A stretch of DNA of 64,000 bases from Clostridium beijerinckii (GTDB lineage Bacteria; Bacillota; Clostridia; Clostridiales; Clostridiaceae): the NCBI RefSeq assembly GCF_036699995.1, contig NZ_CP144906.1, positions 5,399,501 through 5,463,500 on the forward strand. Reading direction: 5' to 3'. Positions 9,848 through 17,809 of this stretch are shown here, in pieces; position 1 is the first letter of the stretch, and each line of letters begins with the position of its first letter. The translations under genes were made by a program, and so were the position numbers. Under the pieces are notes generated by a model, which was not told where the DNA came from, did not search any database, and was given only the letters and a program-made list of their open reading frames with translations.

Positions 9848-9961
9848 TCAAATGCCTTTTGGCAATCTGAAGTTAAAATCATATAAATTAATCATTTCAG
9901 CTTCAATTTCTTTATCTTTTGCCGCTTCTTCCACTCCATCTAAATCTTTTTGATTTAACTT
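9848..9961 (-). pseudogene. Fragment of an NADPH-dependent FMN reductase / flavodoxin-like protein
   Basis: A 37-codon leftward frame ending at a TGA reads GVEEAAKDKEIEAEMINLYD and then FNFRLPKGI. This resembles the helix and second strand (ELINLYDLNF) of NADPH-dependent FMN reductases. There is no start, and the conserved cysteine stretch that normally follows is missing. It abuts the end of the beta-xylosidase gene. Probably a gene remnant; it could be chance similarity. Confidence 0.45.
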
Positions 9962-11567
9962 ATATCCCTTCTACATATGAAAAATAATCAAAATCTGCAT
10001 ACTTATTCATACCCGATAAGTCCTGACACGCAATTCCTACAAAAGCACCAGTGAAAGCCCATGAACCTTTAATCGCATCATCTGACAATGTACTTGAGTC
10101 ATAAACTTTGCCTATAGGCCTCCACTCGTCCTTATTGGTAGCAAAGAAAAATCTAAGTTGCCCAAAATTCACTTCCACTTTTAGATAAATGCGTTCTACA
10201 TCAGTTATCAAGATGTTATCATCCTGAGTCATGGACTCTGACAAATCATTATTTATGCTAGCTAGAACCCCTATGCATTTGCCTCCTAATTCTTCATCCA
10301 TACTTATCCTCAAATAATAATAGTTTTCTGTGTTGTAATAGCAAATTAATCCTGCAAGCTGCAACGTTGTTTCAGGTTCAAATTCAACACAGGTTTCGGC
10401 AGAATAAACAAAGTTCTGCTGACGTCTTGCTATCATACTTTGTGTAAACTTGGAAAACATTGATTCTTTTCCATATAACCTTAAAAATCCTGGCCTTTCA
10501 GTAAGTGACATAAAGGTTTCCGCTGGAACTCTTAAGGACTGAAAATTTATATTTAATAAAGTATTATTAAAATCGTCATACTGTGAAACTAAGACATCTT
10601 CTTCATTATTTGATTCACTTTCACTATCATTGTTAATTTCTATTTCCCAAGAAGGTAAGTTATCTGTACCAGAACATAAATAAAGCCAATCATCTTCACG
10701 CCATTCCACCTTTTGTATAGCTGTTTCTCTTCCTAGAATGCAGCGATCTGTTTCAGGAAGAGGTCTTCCACAAAGATGAACCATAAACCATTCATTATTA
10801 GGGCCTTCCACAATGCTTGCATGCCCTGCTTTTTGAAGAACTTTATGCATATCACTTCCCACAGAAGTAAGAATTGGATTTTGTGGATGAACCTCATAGG
10901 GACCCGTAAGTTTTCTCGAACGAGCAAGTGTTACTGCATGTTCATAACTAGTGCCTCCTTCAGCCGCCATCAAATAATAGTAGTCATTATGCTTATATAT
11001 ATGAGGACCCTCAGAACAACCCAAATCTGTCCCTTTAAAAATATTCATTACAGGGCCAGTAAGGCATTTGTTTTTTTCATCATATTCTTGTAAAAGATGA
11101 CCAGCAAAATTATTCTTTCCTATACGATTATCCCATTTCATGTTTATAAGCCACTTTTTTCCGTCATCGTCATGGAATAGAGATGGATCAAAACCACTTG
11201 AATTAAGATACACAGGCTCTGACCACTCACCACAAATATCACTTGAGGTTACCAGATAATTATGGGTATCTTTAATATGTCCATTGTTGTTTACTATTGT
11301 ATATATTAAGTAAAAGATACCTTTATTATAGGACAAACATGGCGCCCAAATTCCACCTGAATCGGGTGTTCCTAACATATTTAGCTGAGAGACTCTATTC
11401 AAGGGATGTGCTATAAGCTCCCAATTCACTAGATCTTTGGAATGATGAATTTGAACTCCTGGAAACCATTCAAAAGTAGAGGTTGCAATATAATAATTGT
11501 CCTCAGCTTTACATATAGATGGATCTGGATTAAAGCCCTTTAAGATGGGATTTTTAATTTTTAACAT
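9960..11567 (-). CDS. xynB: Beta-xylosidase, GH43 subfamily 11 type
   Basis: 535 residues, the usual length of two-domain GH43 beta-xylosidases such as that of Selenomonas. Residues 1 to about 310 form the five-bladed propeller. The catalytic residues are visible: base Asp15 (FNPDPS), pKa modulator Asp127 (SGFDPSLFHD) and acid Glu186 (CSEGPH). The C-terminal beta-sandwich runs from about 330 to the end (INFQSLRVP, RPGFLRLYG, GAFVGIACQD). There is no signal peptide, so it acts in the cytoplasm, splitting xylose from imported xylo-oligosaccharides; arabinofuranosidase side activity is common. It has its own AAGGAGGAG ribosome site and is separated by a terminator from the upstream GH43 gene. 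Confidence 0.93.
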   Translation of the reverse strand: MLKIKNPILKGFNPDPSICKAEDNYYIATSTFEWFPGVQIHHSKDLVNWELIAHPLNRVSQLNMLGTPDSGGIWAPCLSYNKGIFYLIYTIVNNNGHIKDTHNYLVTSSDICGEWSEPVYLNSSGFDPSLFHDDDGKKWLINMKWDNRIGKNNFAGHLLQEYDEKNKCLTGPVMNIFKGTDLGCSEGPHIYKHNDYYYLMAAEGGTSYEHAVTLARSRKLTGPYEVHPQNPILTSVGSDMHKVLQKAGHASIVEGPNNEWFMVHLCGRPLPETDRCILGRETAIQKVEWREDDWLYLCSGTDNLPSWEIEINNDSESESNNEEDVLVSQYDDFNNTLLNINFQSLRVPAETFMSLTERPGFLRLYGKESMFSKFTQSMIARRQQNFVYSAETCVEFEPETTLQLAGLICYYNTENYYYLRISMDEELGGKCIGVLASINNDLSESMTQDDNILITDVERIYLKVEVNFGQLRFFFATNKDEWRPIGKVYDSSTLSDDAIKGSWAFTGAFVGIACQDLSGMNKYADFDYFSYVEGI

Positions 11568-11623
11568 AATTCTCCTCCTTAAGTTAAGAATTTTATATAT
11601 AGAAAGACTACAGAAAATATTAA

Positions 11624-11660
11624 AAGGTCTGACTCCAATGGACTATGGAAATCAGACCTT
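11624..11660 (-). terminator. Terminator after the GH3-GH43 unit
   Basis: AAGGTCTGA pairs with TCAGACCTT. Read leftward, the stem is followed by a T-rich run. It separates the upstream glycosidase unit from the beta-xylosidase gene. Confidence 0.75.
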
Positions 11661-11769
11661 AGCATCATAATTTTTCATTATTTCTCCTGTCTACTTGACA
11701 GAGTGAATTTCAAATATGAAGTACCTTTTTATAAATCTTCAAGATACATATTTATCATAATTTCGATTA

Positions 11770-12747
11770 TTAAGACAACTCTACTTTTTGTAAAGTACCA
11801 TCATCATTGTACTTTATTTCAGTGTATTTTACACAACGTCTGTTATCAGCTCCACCAGACAAAGAACTATCATGATAGAATAAATACCATTTATCTTGGA
11901 ACTCAACAATTGAGTGATGAGTTGTCCAACCAATTACAGGATCAAGTATTTTCCCTTTAAATGTATAAGGTCCCTTTGGATTCTTACTCATAGCATATAC
12001 TATGCAATGTGTGCTACCAGTAGAGTATGAAAGATAATAATTTCCATTATATTTATGAACCCATGGTCCTTCAAAATATCTTCTTTCTTCATCACCAGCA
12101 AGTATAGGATTTCCATCTTCATCAACAATTGATATCTCCTCTGGAGCCTCTTTAAATGTAAGCATATCATCATTTAATTCAGCTACTCTTGGTCCTATAG
12201 CAGGTGCTGTAGCAGCAGGACCTTCTCCATCTGGATTAAAAGTTCCAGTTTGCCATTTTTCTAGCTGTCCTCCCCAAAGGCCTCCAAAATAAACATATGA
12301 TCTATTATCGTCATCCATTAAAACAGCAGGATCAATGCTATAGCTACCAGGTATATAACTTTCTTGCGCTTTGAATGGTCCAGCAGGAGATGAACTAGTA
12401 GCTACTCCAAGTCTAAAGATATCATCTTTATCTCTTGCTGGGAAAAACAAGTAATAAGTTCCATTCTTATAAGCAGCATCTGGAGCCCATAATTGTTTAC
12501 TTGCCCATGGAATATCTTTTAAGTGCAGTGCTTCTCCATTGTCGATACAAGGTGAATTAGTATCATCAAGAGATAAAATATGGTAATCTTCCATGTTATA
12601 TTGGTCACCATTATCGTTTGAGATCTGTACTTGGTCAAGATCATGAGAAGGGTAGATGTAGATTTTACCTTCAAATACATGAGCAGAAGGATCTGCCGTA
12701 TAAATATGAGTTACTAGAGGTTCGTTTTGTTTTGCAATATTTTTCAT
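11770..12747 (-). CDS. GH43 beta-xylosidase / alpha-L-arabinofuranosidase, single domain
   Basis: A 325-residue single-domain GH43 enzyme. Catalytic positions by motif are Asp19 (YTADPSAHVF), Asp139 (YSIDPAVLMDDD) and Glu226 (YFEGPWVHK). It lacks the C-terminal sandwich of the neighbouring XynB and has no signal peptide. It resembles GH43 subfamily 1 enzymes that remove arabinose or xylose from short arabinoxylan pieces. It lies 101 bases after the GH3 gene in the same direction with its own AGGAGA site, so the two probably share a transcript. Exact substrate not determinable. Confidence 0.88.
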   Translation of the reverse strand: MKNIAKQNEPLVTHIYTADPSAHVFEGKIYIYPSHDLDQVQISNDNGDQYNMEDYHILSLDDTNSPCIDNGEALHLKDIPWASKQLWAPDAAYKNGTYYLFFPARDKDDIFRLGVATSSSPAGPFKAQESYIPGSYSIDPAVLMDDDNRSYVYFGGLWGGQLEKWQTGTFNPDGEGPAATAPAIGPRVAELNDDMLTFKEAPEEISIVDEDGNPILAGDEERRYFEGPWVHKYNGNYYLSYSTGSTHCIVYAMSKNPKGPYTFKGKILDPVIGWTTHHSIVEFQDKWYLFYHDSSLSGGADNRRCVKYTEIKYNDDGTLQKVELS

Positions 12748-12848
12748 ATGATTCTCTCCTATCTTTTCTTTGAATATTTATTTATGAGTCAACTTATGAT
12801 TATTCTTTTATAATTACGATTTAAGCGTTTAATACTTAATTTAAATCT

Positions 12849-14978
12849 TCATATTAATTCAATATTTGCTTCCAATGGTGCTACTGAGGTAAGCTCAAAG
12901 CTTCTCTTATCTGGTTGTGATACCCCTACAAATAATTTGAATTTCTTACTATCAAGAAGCCTTTCTCCATCATCATTTACAACTTCGAATGATTTCTTAT
13001 CCAATTTCATTATTACAGTTTTGCTTTCCCCTTTTTTCAATGAAACACGTTTGAATCCTGCTAGGCTGTGATTTAATACAGCATACTTTGATTCTATATC
13101 TTTTACATAGCATTGAACTACTTCTTCAATATCATATTCCCCAGTATTTTTAATCTCTATGCTGATATCAAAACTCTCAAAGCCTTGCTTAACAGAAGGC
13201 ACTTGTAAATTAGATAATTCTACTGTTGAATAAGTTAAACCATACCCAAATGGATATAAACTCTCATGTTCTAAATATCTATAAGTTCTTCCCTTCATTG
13301 AATAATCAGTAAACTCAGGAAGCTTAGCTGTGTCTTTATAAAAAGTTACTGGTAATTTCCCACTCGGTGAGCATTTTCCAAATAATATATCCGCTACAGC
13401 AGTTCCTCCGTGGCTACCTGGATACCATGCATTTAAAATGGCTGCACATTTTTCTTCTGCACCATTTAGTGTTAAAGCACTTCCAGCTCCAAGGACAACA
13501 ATAACTGGCTTTCCAACCTCAAGTACTTTTTCAAGTAAATTTTGTTGCCTTCCTGGCAAGTTCAAATTCTCTTTGTCTCCTGCCCCGTAGCTATTACCAG
13601 CATCCCCTTGTTCTCCTTCAATTGTTGAATCTAATCCTAGACATAATACAACTACATCAGATCTTTCTGCTACTGAAATCGCTTCTGATAATCTATCATC
13701 TGGTCTTGCTAAATCCTCCACTTTATCTTTAAATAGGTGACATCCTTCAGAGTAATATACTCTCACATTATCACCAACTGCATTATGAATTCCTTCTAAT
13801 ATTGTTGTATACTTAGATGCTGTTCCAGAGTAATTTCCCTTCAACATTATTTCGCTGTTTGCATTCGGGCCAATTACTGCTATTGATTTTAAATTTGATT
13901 TATTCAATGGAAGCGTTCCATTATTCTTTAGCAATACCATTGATTTTCTAGAAGCTATTAATGCAACATCGTTATGCTCTTTAGAATCGTTTACTTCATA
14001 TGGTATCTTGTTATATTCACAATCTTCATCAAACATACCTAATTTAAATCTTGTTGTCATTAATCTTTCTGCTGCTGTAGTTATTTGTTCTTCAGTTACT
14101 AAACCTTCTTTATAAGCTAATAGCAAATTAAGATACATATTTCCACAGTTAAGATCACAGCCATTTTCTATAGCCAATGCTACTGATTCAGTTGCAGTAC
14201 TTGTAACCATATGGTGTAAATGAAAATCTGCAAGAGCCCAGCAATCAGATACTACATGTCCTTTAAATCCCCATTTGCCTCTTAAGATATCTTTCAACAA
14301 AGTCTTACTACCACAACATGGCTCCCCATTTGTGCGGTTATATGCTCCCATTACACTTTCAACATTTGCCTCTTTTACACATGCCTCAAATGCTGGTAAA
14401 TATGTTTCATATAGATCCTTCTTGTTAACTATCGCATTAAATTCATGCCTTAACCCTTCTGGTCCGCTATGAACTGCAAAATGTTTTGCACAAGCAGCTA
14501 ACTTTAAATATTTTCCTTCTCCTTGCAATCCTTTTATGAATGCAACCCCTAATCTAGATGTTAAATAAGGGTCTTCCCCGTAAGTTTCATGTCCACGTCC
14601 CCATCTAGGATCTCTAAAAATATTTATATTTGGAGACCAATAAGTTAGTCCCTTATATATGCCTCTGTCGTCTTTTTTGCTGTATTCATTGTATTTAGCA
14701 CGTCCCTCTGTAGCAATAATATTTGCAACCTTTCCTAGGAATTCATCATCAAATATAGCGGCTAAACCAATCGCTTGAGGGAACACAGTTGCTGTTCCAG
14801 CTCTAGCTACCCCATGAAGGCCTTCATTCCACCAATTATACTCAGGTACATTTAAGTGCTTTATTGCTGGTGATTGATAAGTTAATTGCTCCGCTTTTTC
14901 TTGTAATGTCATTTTAGATACTAATTCTTTTGCTGCCTTTACTGCAAATTCATGAGTATTTTCTTGCTCACCATTCAT
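12849..14978 (-). CDS. Glycoside hydrolase family 3, probable beta-xylosidase
   Basis: 709 residues with the (alpha/beta)8 domain first, then the alpha/beta sandwich, then a C-terminal fibronectin-III-like domain (about 600-700). The nucleophile is Asp245 in VVSDCWA; the SDCW form is common in GH3 beta-xylosidases. Other landmarks are WNEGLHGVAR, SPNINIFRDPRWGRGHETYG and KHFAVHSGPEG. No signal peptide, so cytoplasmic. First gene of a leftward unit with the single-domain GH43. The divergent AraC regulator next door is the likely activator. Beta-glucosidase activity is the alternative. Confidence 0.9.
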   Translation of the reverse strand: MNGEQENTHEFAVKAAKELVSKMTLQEKAEQLTYQSPAIKHLNVPEYNWWNEGLHGVARAGTATVFPQAIGLAAIFDDEFLGKVANIIATEGRAKYNEYSKKDDRGIYKGLTYWSPNINIFRDPRWGRGHETYGEDPYLTSRLGVAFIKGLQGEGKYLKLAACAKHFAVHSGPEGLRHEFNAIVNKKDLYETYLPAFEACVKEANVESVMGAYNRTNGEPCCGSKTLLKDILRGKWGFKGHVVSDCWALADFHLHHMVTSTATESVALAIENGCDLNCGNMYLNLLLAYKEGLVTEEQITTAAERLMTTRFKLGMFDEDCEYNKIPYEVNDSKEHNDVALIASRKSMVLLKNNGTLPLNKSNLKSIAVIGPNANSEIMLKGNYSGTASKYTTILEGIHNAVGDNVRVYYSEGCHLFKDKVEDLARPDDRLSEAISVAERSDVVVLCLGLDSTIEGEQGDAGNSYGAGDKENLNLPGRQQNLLEKVLEVGKPVIVVLGAGSALTLNGAEEKCAAILNAWYPGSHGGTAVADILFGKCSPSGKLPVTFYKDTAKLPEFTDYSMKGRTYRYLEHESLYPFGYGLTYSTVELSNLQVPSVKQGFESFDISIEIKNTGEYDIEEVVQCYVKDIESKYAVLNHSLAGFKRVSLKKGESKTVIMKLDKKSFEVVNDDGERLLDSKKFKLFVGVSQPDKRSFELTSVAPLEANIELI

Positions 14979-15066
14979 CTATATCCCTCTATTCCTTAAA
15001 TATTTATGGAGATTAAAATCTATAATACAATATTCAATTTGTAATTTAATAATATAAAATTTATGG

Positions 15067-15095
15067 TTGACTTAACAAGAAAGTATTTATATAAT
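15067..15095 (+). promoter_or_regulatory. Promoter of the AraC-type regulator
   Basis: TTGACT (15067-15072), 17 bases, TATAAT (15090-15095). Transcription would start near 15102, downstream of the ATG at 15063, so translation must begin at 15129. Confidence 0.8.
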
Positions 15096-15128
15096 TGTAG
15101 ACAAAATTTACTCTCTTGGAGGTATTCT

Positions 15129-15899
15129 ATGTTAAAATACGAGTCGCACCACTTTGGAGAAAACACTCTTTTTTCCCACTACCATCCAATTAGTCTTAAT
15201 TACCCTGTTCATCTACATCGAAGCTTCGAGTTCATATCTGTTATTGATGGAGATCTTCAAATTTCTGTTAATAATAGAAATTTTGAAGTAAAAAAGGATG
15301 AATGCATATTAATTTTACCTTACGAAATCCACTCTCTCTCAACTAATAAGTACTCTGATGCTCGTATTTGCATATTTTCCCCTGAATATGTAAAAACATT
15401 TGACAGCATGATCTATGGTAAATTTCTCGAAAATCCAGTCTTTAATTTATCACATAACGCGCGATCTCTTATACTAGACAAAATTTTCAGAGATAATGTC
15501 AATGTTCTCGAGATGAAAGCTTGTCTTTATTTGCTTTGTTCTGAAGTTATGGAACATACGCAATTACTTGTAAGCGTGAAAAATGATTATGAATTATTAC
15601 ATAAAATTCTTAACTATATTCAAAATAATTTTACTAAAGATATCTCATTAAAAAGCATTGCAGATGAATTTTGCTACAGTTACAATTACCTATCCAAATA
15701 TTTAAATAATGTACTCGGAATATCGTTTGTTGATTTTGTTAATCAAAATAGAATTAATTACGCGGCATATTTATTAAAAAATACAGAAGACCCGATTACT
15801 GATATTACTTATAAATGTGGTTACTCAAGCATCCGTTCATTTAATAGAAACTTTCTTAAGATTATGAATATGACTCCAAAAACTTATAGAAACTTTTAA
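15129..15899 (+). CDS. AraC-family transcriptional regulator, cupin sensor domain
   Basis: A 256-residue regulator divergent from the GH3-GH43 glycosidase unit. The N-terminal half is a cupin-like sugar-sensing domain (HLHRSFEFISVIDGDLQISV, ILPYEIHSL). The last about 100 residues form the double helix-turn-helix (DISLKSIADEFCYSYNYLSK, then DITYKCGYSSIRSFNRNFLK, ending MTPKTYRNF). The start at 15129 follows GGAGG by 7 bases and lies downstream of the visible promoter. It probably activates the pentosidase genes in response to xylose, arabinose or an oligosaccharide (inference from position). Confidence 0.92.
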   Translation: MLKYESHHFGENTLFSHYHPISLNYPVHLHRSFEFISVIDGDLQISVNNRNFEVKKDECILILPYEIHSLSTNKYSDARICIFSPEYVKTFDSMIYGKFLENPVFNLSHNARSLILDKIFRDNVNVLEMKACLYLLCSEVMEHTQLLVSVKNDYELLHKILNYIQNNFTKDISLKSIADEFCYSYNYLSKYLNNVLGISFVDFVNQNRINYAAYLLKNTEDPITDITYKCGYSSIRSFNRNFLKIMNMTPKTYRNF

Positions 15900-16234
15900 T
15901 CTACAGTTAATTAAATACTAAGCGATGGAAATTCCAGTATTCTCAAACGTCTATAAATGCGATTACTATTTTGTCCATTTTATGAATTTCAACTTATTCA
16001 TATTGATATTCTTGGTTATAAATAATTAAAATCAAGAGTATCAAAAAATATAAAACTTTACATAGCTAATGAAAGTTATACTGGAGTTTATGATAACTTT
16101 AAGTGGAAAAATATTAATAAGGTTAAAGCTAAGAAACTAAAGTATTTGAAACGCAGTTAAAATAACAGTATTAAAATAAATGCAAACATTATTTTAATAC
16201 TCTCTTATCTATTCAGTTGTTGTAGAAGTAACTG
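15900..16234. other. Intergenic region with one stem-loop
   Basis: No gene is supported here. A frame at about 16070-16160 (ending KKLKYLKRS) has no start or ribosome site and may be decayed coding DNA. At 16168-16200 the arms GTATTAAAATAA and TTATTTTAATAC form a perfect 12-base-pair stem that may end transcription from either side; the T run is weak. Confidence 0.5.
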
Positions 16235-16363
16235 TCATAGTATTCTAATTAATAATGGTGCAAATATATATGCTAAAATCAATAAAACTTCTACCCAACC
16301 AATACCATAAAACATGCCTCCAACACCCTCAAGTTCACTTTTATTTTCTTCCTTATCATTCAT
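16235..16363 (-). CDS. Small single-span membrane peptide (42 aa), cassette copy 1
   Basis: The ATG at 16363 is preceded by GGAGG at 10 bases. The product has a charged N terminus (MNDKEENKSELEGVGG) and one strongly hydrophobic segment from about residue 18 to the end. No family recognised. It lies about 115 bases downstream, on the same strand, of a repeated micro-ORF/terminator element. A second copy of that element at 30.8-31.0 kb is also followed by a short membrane peptide, and both peptides share a LEG motif just before the hydrophobic part. It could be a type I toxin-like peptide, a signalling peptide or a small membrane regulator. Confidence 0.6.
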   Translation of the reverse strand: MNDKEENKSELEGVGGMFYGIGWVEVLLILAYIFAPLLIRIL

Positions 16364-16478
16364 ACCGTACTTTCCTCCATGAATTTAATGATATTAGAAT
16401 TATTTCCCTTGGTATTAAGATTTAAACTACATTAAAACAATTCATTTTTAGTATTTCATTAATTATAAAAAATACAAA

Positions 16479-16642
16479 ACCAGGGTTTATTTTTAAACCC
16501 TGGTCTGTTTCGAAACAAGTGTACTTATGGGGACTTTAAAATCATTTTCGGACTAATCCTAAAATATTATTGTTAAAATCAATGTCCATGAGAACCACCT
16601 CTTTCAGTTATTATTGTGTGTAATATAAAATTAAATATACTA
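16479..16642 (-). repeat. Repeated micro-ORF and terminator element, copy 1
   Basis: About 160 bases resembling 30828-30990 at roughly 80 percent by eye. In transcription order (leftward) it holds a T-rich leader, GGTGGTTCTC directly before a start codon, a 15-codon reading frame, the shared stretch TTTTAAAGTCCC, the palindrome GTTTCGAAAC, and a strong terminator ACCAGGGTTTA / TAAACCCTGGT at 16479-16504 followed by T-rich sequence. The conserved start and ribosome site suggest a translated micro-ORF or leader peptide; a small RNA is the alternative. Confidence 0.65.
16542..16589 (-). CDS. Micro-ORF of 15 codons (copy 1)
   Basis: ATG at 16589 with AGAGGTGG 5 bases upstream. The peptide is MDIDFNNNILGLVRK. 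The second copy encodes a 13-residue version with the same DFNNNILGL core, so the frame is conserved while flanking bases vary. Confidence 0.45.
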   Translation of the reverse strand: MDIDFNNNILGLVRK

Positions 16643-16843
16643 GAATATAAAACCATATATTCCACATAGTATTATTTCTTCTATTAAAAAGCTTATAATT
16701 TTTTTCATCATAATAATTTATATGCACTAGTTAATGCTCAATTAATGGCCCGTGACTTCCACATTCACCTTTCATAATACATTTCATAAATTAGCGTTGA
16801 AAATCCTATTATAATGGATATAATTGTAATAGGAGGTGTTTAA

Positions 16844-17104
16844 ATGGAATCGAATAAACTAAACACTAGACTTTCTTTAGTCGGGGCATTGCTAGGCTTA
16901 ACATTATTCATTATGGGTGGATTATTGAATACTATACTAGATCGTTATATAATAATTATCCCAGCTGTTACTATAGTAATTAGTTTGATATCTTTAATAA
17001 AATCTAAAAAAACTGATATAAAAATTAAAAGTTATTCTTCTTTGGGGTTAATACTTGGACTATTTTACTTTATTTTATCTTTATATGAATTATTAAAATT
17101 ATAA
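16844..17104 (+). CDS. Small membrane protein of unknown function (86 aa)
   Basis: GGAGGTG precedes the ATG by 6 bases. The product has three predicted membrane segments (about 10-27, 33-51 and 65-84) separated by a short basic loop (IKSKKTDIKIKSY). No family recognised. It is a single gene: its neighbours run the other way and a stem-loop follows at 17147-17198. Confidence 0.75.
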   Translation: MESNKLNTRLSLVGALLGLTLFIMGGLLNTILDRYIIIIPAVTIVISLISLIKSKKTDIKIKSYSSLGLILGLFYFILSLYELLKL

Positions 17105-17146
17105 ATTTGTAAAGCCCTTATATTCTAATATTACACTTGCAAGAGA

Positions 17147-17198
17147 AAAACATGCCTTGCTATTTTCACTTAAGTGCAAATGGTAAGAACATGTTTTA
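17147..17198 (+). terminator. Stem-loop after the 86-residue membrane protein
   Basis: AAAACATG pairs with CATGTTTT and encloses the palindrome CACTTAAGTG. It is followed rightward by TTTATTATTTT. Confidence 0.55.
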
Positions 17199-17313
17199 TT
17201 ATTTTCTGGCTAATATCATTGTTTTTATATCTTCATAAAACTATATGATTTATAGATACTAATCTACAGATAATATAAAAACATCAGTTCGAATTTTTGC
17301 GATAAAAAAATAC

Positions 17314-17472
17314 CTAAATACTTTTATTAATACTATTCATATATTCATTAATCAATTTATCTAACTTTATACTAAGTTCTAATAATTCCTTATCATTTGT
17401 AATTATTTCCTTGTTCTCAATTAATATATTTAATTCTTCTCTAGTTCTTTCAAGTTCACTCTTTATACCCAT
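17314..17472 (-). CDS. Spo0E-like aspartyl-phosphate phosphatase
   Basis: A 52-residue protein with the two-helix Spo0E pattern: LERTREELNILIE in helix 1, then ELLELSIKLDKLINEYM, matching the SxxLDxLIxxY signature that removes phosphate from Spo0A-P. Start ATG at 17472 with AAGGAAG upstream. Such small proteins restrain sporulation entry. It stands alone between two rightward/leftward units. The length is normal for the family (about 50-60 residues). Confidence 0.75.
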   Translation of the reverse strand: MGIKSELERTREELNILIENKEIITNDKELLELSIKLDKLINEYMNSINKSI

Positions 17473-17588
17473 AGCTTTCGTTCTTCCTTATTCCTTAAAT
17501 TTATACTTTATCCATATTATACAATAATAATGCATTAATTTCAAACATATGTTCGTATATTTCTTATAATTATGATTCTGGCACTATC

Positions 17589-17639
17589 AGCCCCCATTAC
17601 GGACTTTCACCGATTAGCACGCGCCCATGCTGGGCAAAC
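17589..17639 (-). other. Possible 5' fragment of a group II intron
   Basis: The minus strand begins GTTTGCCCAGCATGGGCG and continues to CGGTGAAAGTCCG and GTAATGGGGGC. The hairpin GCCCA-GCA-TGGGC followed by GGTGAAAGTCC resembles the 5' domain of bacterial group II introns. Only about 50 bases remain and no intron-encoded protein is nearby. The GC content is far above the surroundings. Confidence 0.4.
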
Positions 17640-17647
17640 TACAAAAA

Positions 17648-17678
17648 AATAAGAGCTTATATTTCATAAACTCTTATT
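17648..17678 (-). terminator. Terminator after the efflux gene
   Basis: AATAAGAG and CTCTTATT form the stem. On the minus strand it is followed by TTTTTTTG. It ends the marR-efflux unit. Confidence 0.65.
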
Positions 17679-17809
17679 TTACACAATGATGCCTCAAGTT
17701 CTTATGTGTCCTATAAATATTTACATATATTTATAGTTACATAGGAATATAGTTATCTTTTTAAATATGTTTCTATGAATAAAGGTATATATATTTACCT
17801 TTGTTCATA

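Noticed and set aside
11703-11960. Rightward ORF of 85 codons
   Set aside because: Antisense to the GH43 gene end and its terminator-side region, no ribosome site and no protein pattern.
15063-15128. Longer N terminus for the AraC regulator starting at ATG 15063
   Set aside because: The promoter TTGACT-17-TATAAT lies at 15067-15095, so this ATG is upstream of the transcription start; GGAGG precedes 15129.
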